From Haplomitrium mnioides (Eukaryota > Marchantiophyta > Haplomitriopsida > Calobryales), in NCBI GenBank assembly GCA_049999725.1, contig JBNGIS010005796.1, positions 1 through 20,563 on the forward strand: a stretch of DNA of 20,563 nt. The letters run 5' to 3'. Position numbers and translations under genes: made by a program. Under the pieces are notes generated by a model. It had not been told where the DNA came from. It saw only the letters and a program-made list of their open reading frames with translations, and did no database searches. This document shows positions 18,138 through 20,563 of this stretch, one piece after another; the first letter of the stretch is position 1, and each line of letters starts with the position of its first letter.

Positions 18138-18740
18138 CCCAGCATCAAAGTATACCACATGGAAATGTGAAGTTGGAAAAGCATTCTACTAATGCATCTA
18201 GATCACCAATCGATCAATCAAGAACACAAATGGCAGTTCAAGTCTTGAGACCGATGTATGGACTCAAATAGAGTGGCAGAAATTGGTACCAAGGATTCAA
18301 ATCAGAAATGATGGCAATGAATTTTACAAATGATGACATTGCTCCATGCTTGTTCATGAAACACCAAGACTCTGAATACATTGTAGTTGCACTTTATGTA
18401 GACGACATAAACATTTTTGGCACAAAAATACTAGCAGCCAACACAATTGCCAAACTAAAAGACGTATTCAAAATGCGAGACATTGGAGAGCCAAATTTCT
18501 ATCTTGGCATTCAGTTTGAGCATCTACCCGATGGAATTCTGATCCACCAGTCCACATACACGGCCAAGATCCTCAAACAATTCAATATGGATAATGCTCA
18601 TTCAACGAGCACTCCCATCAACATAAGATCTTTGGACCCCACCAAAGACATGTTTGGAAAGCGAAAGGAACATGAAAAAAATTTGGGACCAGAAAAACCA
18701 TACCTTTTGGCAATCAAAGCTCTCATGTACCTTACAAATT
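18138..18740 (+). pseudogene. Ty1/copia reverse transcriptase, C-terminal part with intact YVDD
   Basis: Frame 2 resumes recognisable RT with LRPMYGLK, a TAG at 18269 (one C-to-T step from Gln), and SGRNWYQGF. It continues through DDIAPCLFMKH and the catalytic box ALYVDDINIFG (YVDD at 18395-18406, intact). Then come MRDIGEPNFYLGIQFEH, IHQSTYTAKILKQF and STPINIRSLDP, the typical thumb and connection, and ALMYLTN. A TAG at 18740 closes the frame. Together with 17286-17669 it forms one enzyme split by the minisatellite. Confidence 0.93.
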
Positions 18741-19402
18741 AGACCAGACCAGAAATATCTTTTGCAGTGAACCTGCTCGCAAGGCACAACTCCCAGCCTA
18801 CCATTCGCTACTAGAATGGACTCAAACGCATTTTGAGATACCTAAAAGGTACAAAAGATATGGGATTCTTCTTCTCGAAAAATGCAACAAATTACATTAC
18901 TGGCTATGCCGATGCTGGATATTTATCTGATCCTGATGACACAAAGTCTCAAAAAAAATATGTCTTCCTTAAAGGAAGCACCACTATCTCATGGAAAAGC
19001 ACTAAACAAACCATTGCAACTACCTCGACTAACCATGCAGAAATTATAGCACTCTATGATGCTAGTAGGGAATGCATTTGGCTTTGACAACTCATTGATC
19101 ATATCAACATCAATACCGGCCAACCTCTATTTCAATCTCCTACAATAATATATGAGGACAATCGACCATATGTTGACCAAATTGCTCAAGGATTTATTAG
19201 GGGCGACAGAATTAAGCACATTGCCCCTAAATTCTTCTACACCCATGAGCAATACGGTGACAAAATAAATGTCCAATGGATAGTAAGAAAGGATAATAGA
19301 GCAAATATCTTCACCAAACCCCTTCCACCTGCTCTACAAATAGCACATACTCAAGGCCTTGGTCTAAGAAGATTATCTGAACTACACCAAAACAACAAAT
19401 AA
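18741..19402 (+). pseudogene. Ty1/copia RNase H, broken, natural end kept
   Basis: Frame 2 reads TRPEISFAVNLLARHNSQPTI, then a TAG at 18812 where Trp is expected (RY-stop-NGLKRILRYLKGT). The catalytic Asp lies in ITGYADAGYLSD. SWKSTKQTIATTSTNHAEIIALYDASRECIWL follows with the expected Glu. A TGA at 19085 (one C-to-T step from Arg) interrupts it. The tail IIYEDNRPYVDQIAQG, RIKHIAPKFFYTHEQ and NIFTKPLPP is recognisable and ends at TAA 19400-19402, the likely natural end of Gag-Pol. Confidence 0.92.
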
Positions 19403-19561
19403 GGATTACTTATACTATTTGTATTCTAACCTTTAGTCATGAAGATCAAAGCTTGTGAATTCAATCATTTCTTTTTGAAACTATCTAGTTTGTTTGAAAT
19501 GTCATACAAGTCATTCATCATGACAAAAGCATATTATATTTGAGGCTAACATTATTTTTCA

Positions 19562-19615
19562 GACAGATCTCCAAGATATAACTACAAGGACAGATCTCCA
19601 AGATATAACTACGAA
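19562..19615 (+). repeat. 27-bp tandem duplication in the copia 3' UTR
   Basis: The unit starts GACAGATCTCCAAGATATAA and occurs twice head to tail, nearly identical. The second copy ends ACGAAG where a simple copy would read ACAAGG. Confidence 0.9.
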
Positions 19616-19836
19616 GTACGCAACGACACCGCGTAACAACACCACATACTAGCTTTACTATCAAAGAAAAAATTTGACACTTTATTATTTACACATACAC
19701 TCCACACATTATATTATTTTTCATACTTATGAATATGTGGTGGCACTCTTTCCCTCAAAAGAAAGCGTGAGGGTTTTAATGAGACCACACATAATAGGAT
19801 TTCAAATAGGACTTACATAGCAAATAGTCCTAGAAT

Positions 19837-19865
19837 GGCTGATTTCCTAAAAGAAAAAATCAGCC
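19837..19865 (+). other. Perfect 9-bp stem-loop next to the polypurine tract
   Basis: GGCTGATTT at 19837-19845 and AAATCAGCC at 19857-19865 are exact reverse complements, with an 11-base loop. The stem ends one base before the polypurine tract. Its preservation in a decayed element suggests it may have mattered for plus-strand priming or RNA 3'-end formation. Confidence 0.75.
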
Positions 19866-19874
19866 AAGGGAGAG
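19866..19874 (+). other. Polypurine tract of the copia element
   Basis: AAGGGAGAG lies directly upstream of the 3' LTR. This is where plus-strand DNA synthesis would be primed after RNase H cleavage. Its junction with the LTR fixes the LTR start at 19875. Confidence 0.85.
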
Positions 19875-19982
19875 TATTATAGGGACATATATATACCCTA
19901 TGTAAGTTAGGTTACAGACACTCAATCCATTCAATCGTTTGGAGACTCCTGTGTATATAAATGCGGCGCTCATGCAATAACA
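19875..19982 (+). repeat. 3' LTR of the copia element
   Basis: It begins TATTATAG (the 5' copy has TGTTATAG, so the terminal TG has decayed to TA) and ends AATAACA. It is the same 108-bp length as the 5' LTR. A TATATAAAT box is kept at 19954-19962, but it lies so close to the LTR end that transcription from it would start at or beyond the LTR boundary. A second TA-rich stretch lies near 19886-19897. Confidence 0.92.
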
Positions 19983-19987
19983 GCTGC
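19983..19987. repeat. Possible right copy of the copia target-site duplication
   Basis: GCTGC directly follows the 3' LTR and pairs with GTTGT before the 5' LTR, with two T/C differences. Five bases is the usual duplication size for copia. Confidence 0.4.
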
Positions 19988-20514
19988 AACATACATTGAC
20001 ATATAAATCTCTAAGCTAGTAAAAGTTACTTTGAACTTGTATTCAAGTCCAGAACAAATAAAAACAAAAAAGAATACCTATGCTTGCATAGGCTTCAAGC
20101 TCGCACATCATAAGAGATGATGTCTTTTTTTAAAATCAATTCGACATTCCAAGGAAAGAAAGCAATGAATGACTAGTAACATGAAAATTTTAATATCCAG
20201 AATAAAATCACAACGACTCATATGTAGAATGATATTGTTATTGAAAATTGTAATAAATTTAATGAGCAACTAAGAAAAAAAACCAAAAACTCATGATTGA
20301 AGAACACTTGTACAAAAATCAAAATCAGTCTAAATAGAACTTCCATACCAGCAAAACATTTGTTGCTAGTTCTTTACAAAATCAATAGGTTTTATTCAAA
20401 AACCATTTTGTGAAAAAAAATGGATCATCAAGAAAATACTTAATAACTATTTTTTGGAATGCTACAAGAATATAGATCAAACACAAAATATTTTAAGAAA
20501 ATACTTTTTGTTAT

Positions 20515-20518
<4 letters not shown>
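19988..20518. other. Unassigned AT-rich right flank
   Basis: No gene or element was recognised. A small inverted repeat CATCAT/ATGATG (about 20105-20122) is present. Otherwise the sequence is AT-rich with poly-A runs. Confidence 0.5.

Positions 20519-20563
<45 letters not shown>
20519..20563. repeat. (TA)n microsatellite at the window end
   Basis: An uninterrupted TA run continues to the last base of the window. It is similar in kind to the run at 11312-11387. Confidence 0.93.

Larger units (their letters stand above)
19403..19865 (+). other. 3' untranslated region of the copia element
   Basis: No coding is seen between the pol stop and the polypurine tract. It contains a 27-bp tandem duplication (19562-19615) and two stem-loops. 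One is CCCTCA/TGAGGG (19752-19757 with 19768-19773), next to GGGTTTTAATGAG. The other is a perfect 9-bp stem (19837-19845 with 19857-19865) directly before the polypurine tract. A GCACTCTTTCCCT...GGGTTTTAA-GAG arrangement is common before the polypurine tract in plant copia elements. Confidence 0.65.
11943..19982 (+). mobile_element. Degenerate Ty1/copia retrotransposon with very short LTRs
   Basis: The element has two direct 108-bp LTRs, a putative primer binding site, a long leader, and coding in the order gag, protease, integrase, reverse transcriptase, RNase H, followed by a polypurine tract. Integrase before reverse transcriptase is the Ty1/copia (Pseudoviridae) order. Coding runs 14327-19402 in frame 2, except about 15920-16980 (frame 1) and about 17100-17650 (frame 0). 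Stops are scattered through it. By eye the LTRs differ at 14 of 108 positions (about 87% identity), so the insertion is old. Total length is 8040 bp. The phrases GYADAGYLSDP, TKQT and ASRECIWL in RNase H are those of a plant copia lineage; I do not name the lineage. Confidence 0.93.

Overview
This window looks like repeat-rich, AT-rich intergenic nuclear DNA of a land plant. Nearly everything recognisable is decayed LTR retrotransposon on the + strand: a Ty3/gypsy element on the left and a Ty1/copia element on the right, with an LTR of a third element on the - strand between them. I see no intact host gene, no rRNA or tRNA and no bacterial features. A run of 100 Ns at 11449-11548 marks a draft-assembly gap. 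The copia proteins are of a plant type. The gypsy type may suit a non-flowering land plant, but that last point is weak.

Left block, about 480-7115 (+): the internal region of a Ty3/gypsy element, broken by stops and frameshifts. The order is gag with a CCHC knuckle, aspartic protease, a DNA (cytosine-5)-methyltransferase domain, reverse transcriptase, RNase H and integrase. The methyltransferase (about 3232-4200) is the outstanding feature. It carries recognisable motifs I, IV (WPCQG with the catalytic Cys), VI (ENV), IX (ERERAMGF) and X (LGQAMD). It lies in the same frame as the protease, so it was ancestrally part of one polyprotein: a retroelement that carried its own DNA-methylation enzyme. 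The element's own LTRs were not found, and its 3' end is cut at about 7115.

Middle block, about 7117-11942: mostly unassignable AT-rich DNA. A - strand LTR (about 7958-8427) has a tRNA-iMet-type primer binding site at its inner end, a TATA box reading leftward, and an upstream array of heat-shock elements. That resembles the heat-responsive arrangement of the Arabidopsis copia element ONSEN. Further right are a degenerate array with a period near 90 bp (10581-10990), a (TA)n microsatellite and the N gap.

Right block, 11943-19982 (+): a Ty1/copia element with both ends present. It has two 108-bp LTRs that differ at 14 positions by eye, a 2.3-kb pyrimidine-rich leader, and gag, protease, integrase, reverse transcriptase and RNase H. 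A 3' UTR follows, with a perfect 9-bp stem-loop next to the polypurine tract. The flanking 5-mers GTTGT and GCTGC may be a decayed target-site duplication. Its reverse transcriptase is interrupted by a coding minisatellite of period 36 bp (12 residues), built on a GGAC-N5-GTCC core.

None of the three elements looks autonomous. Many stops fall at Trp, Gln or Arg positions, as expected from C-to-T decay of methylated silent DNA. Catalytic residues are lost in the gypsy RT (YIDN), the gypsy RNase H and the copia integrase (Glu to Lys).
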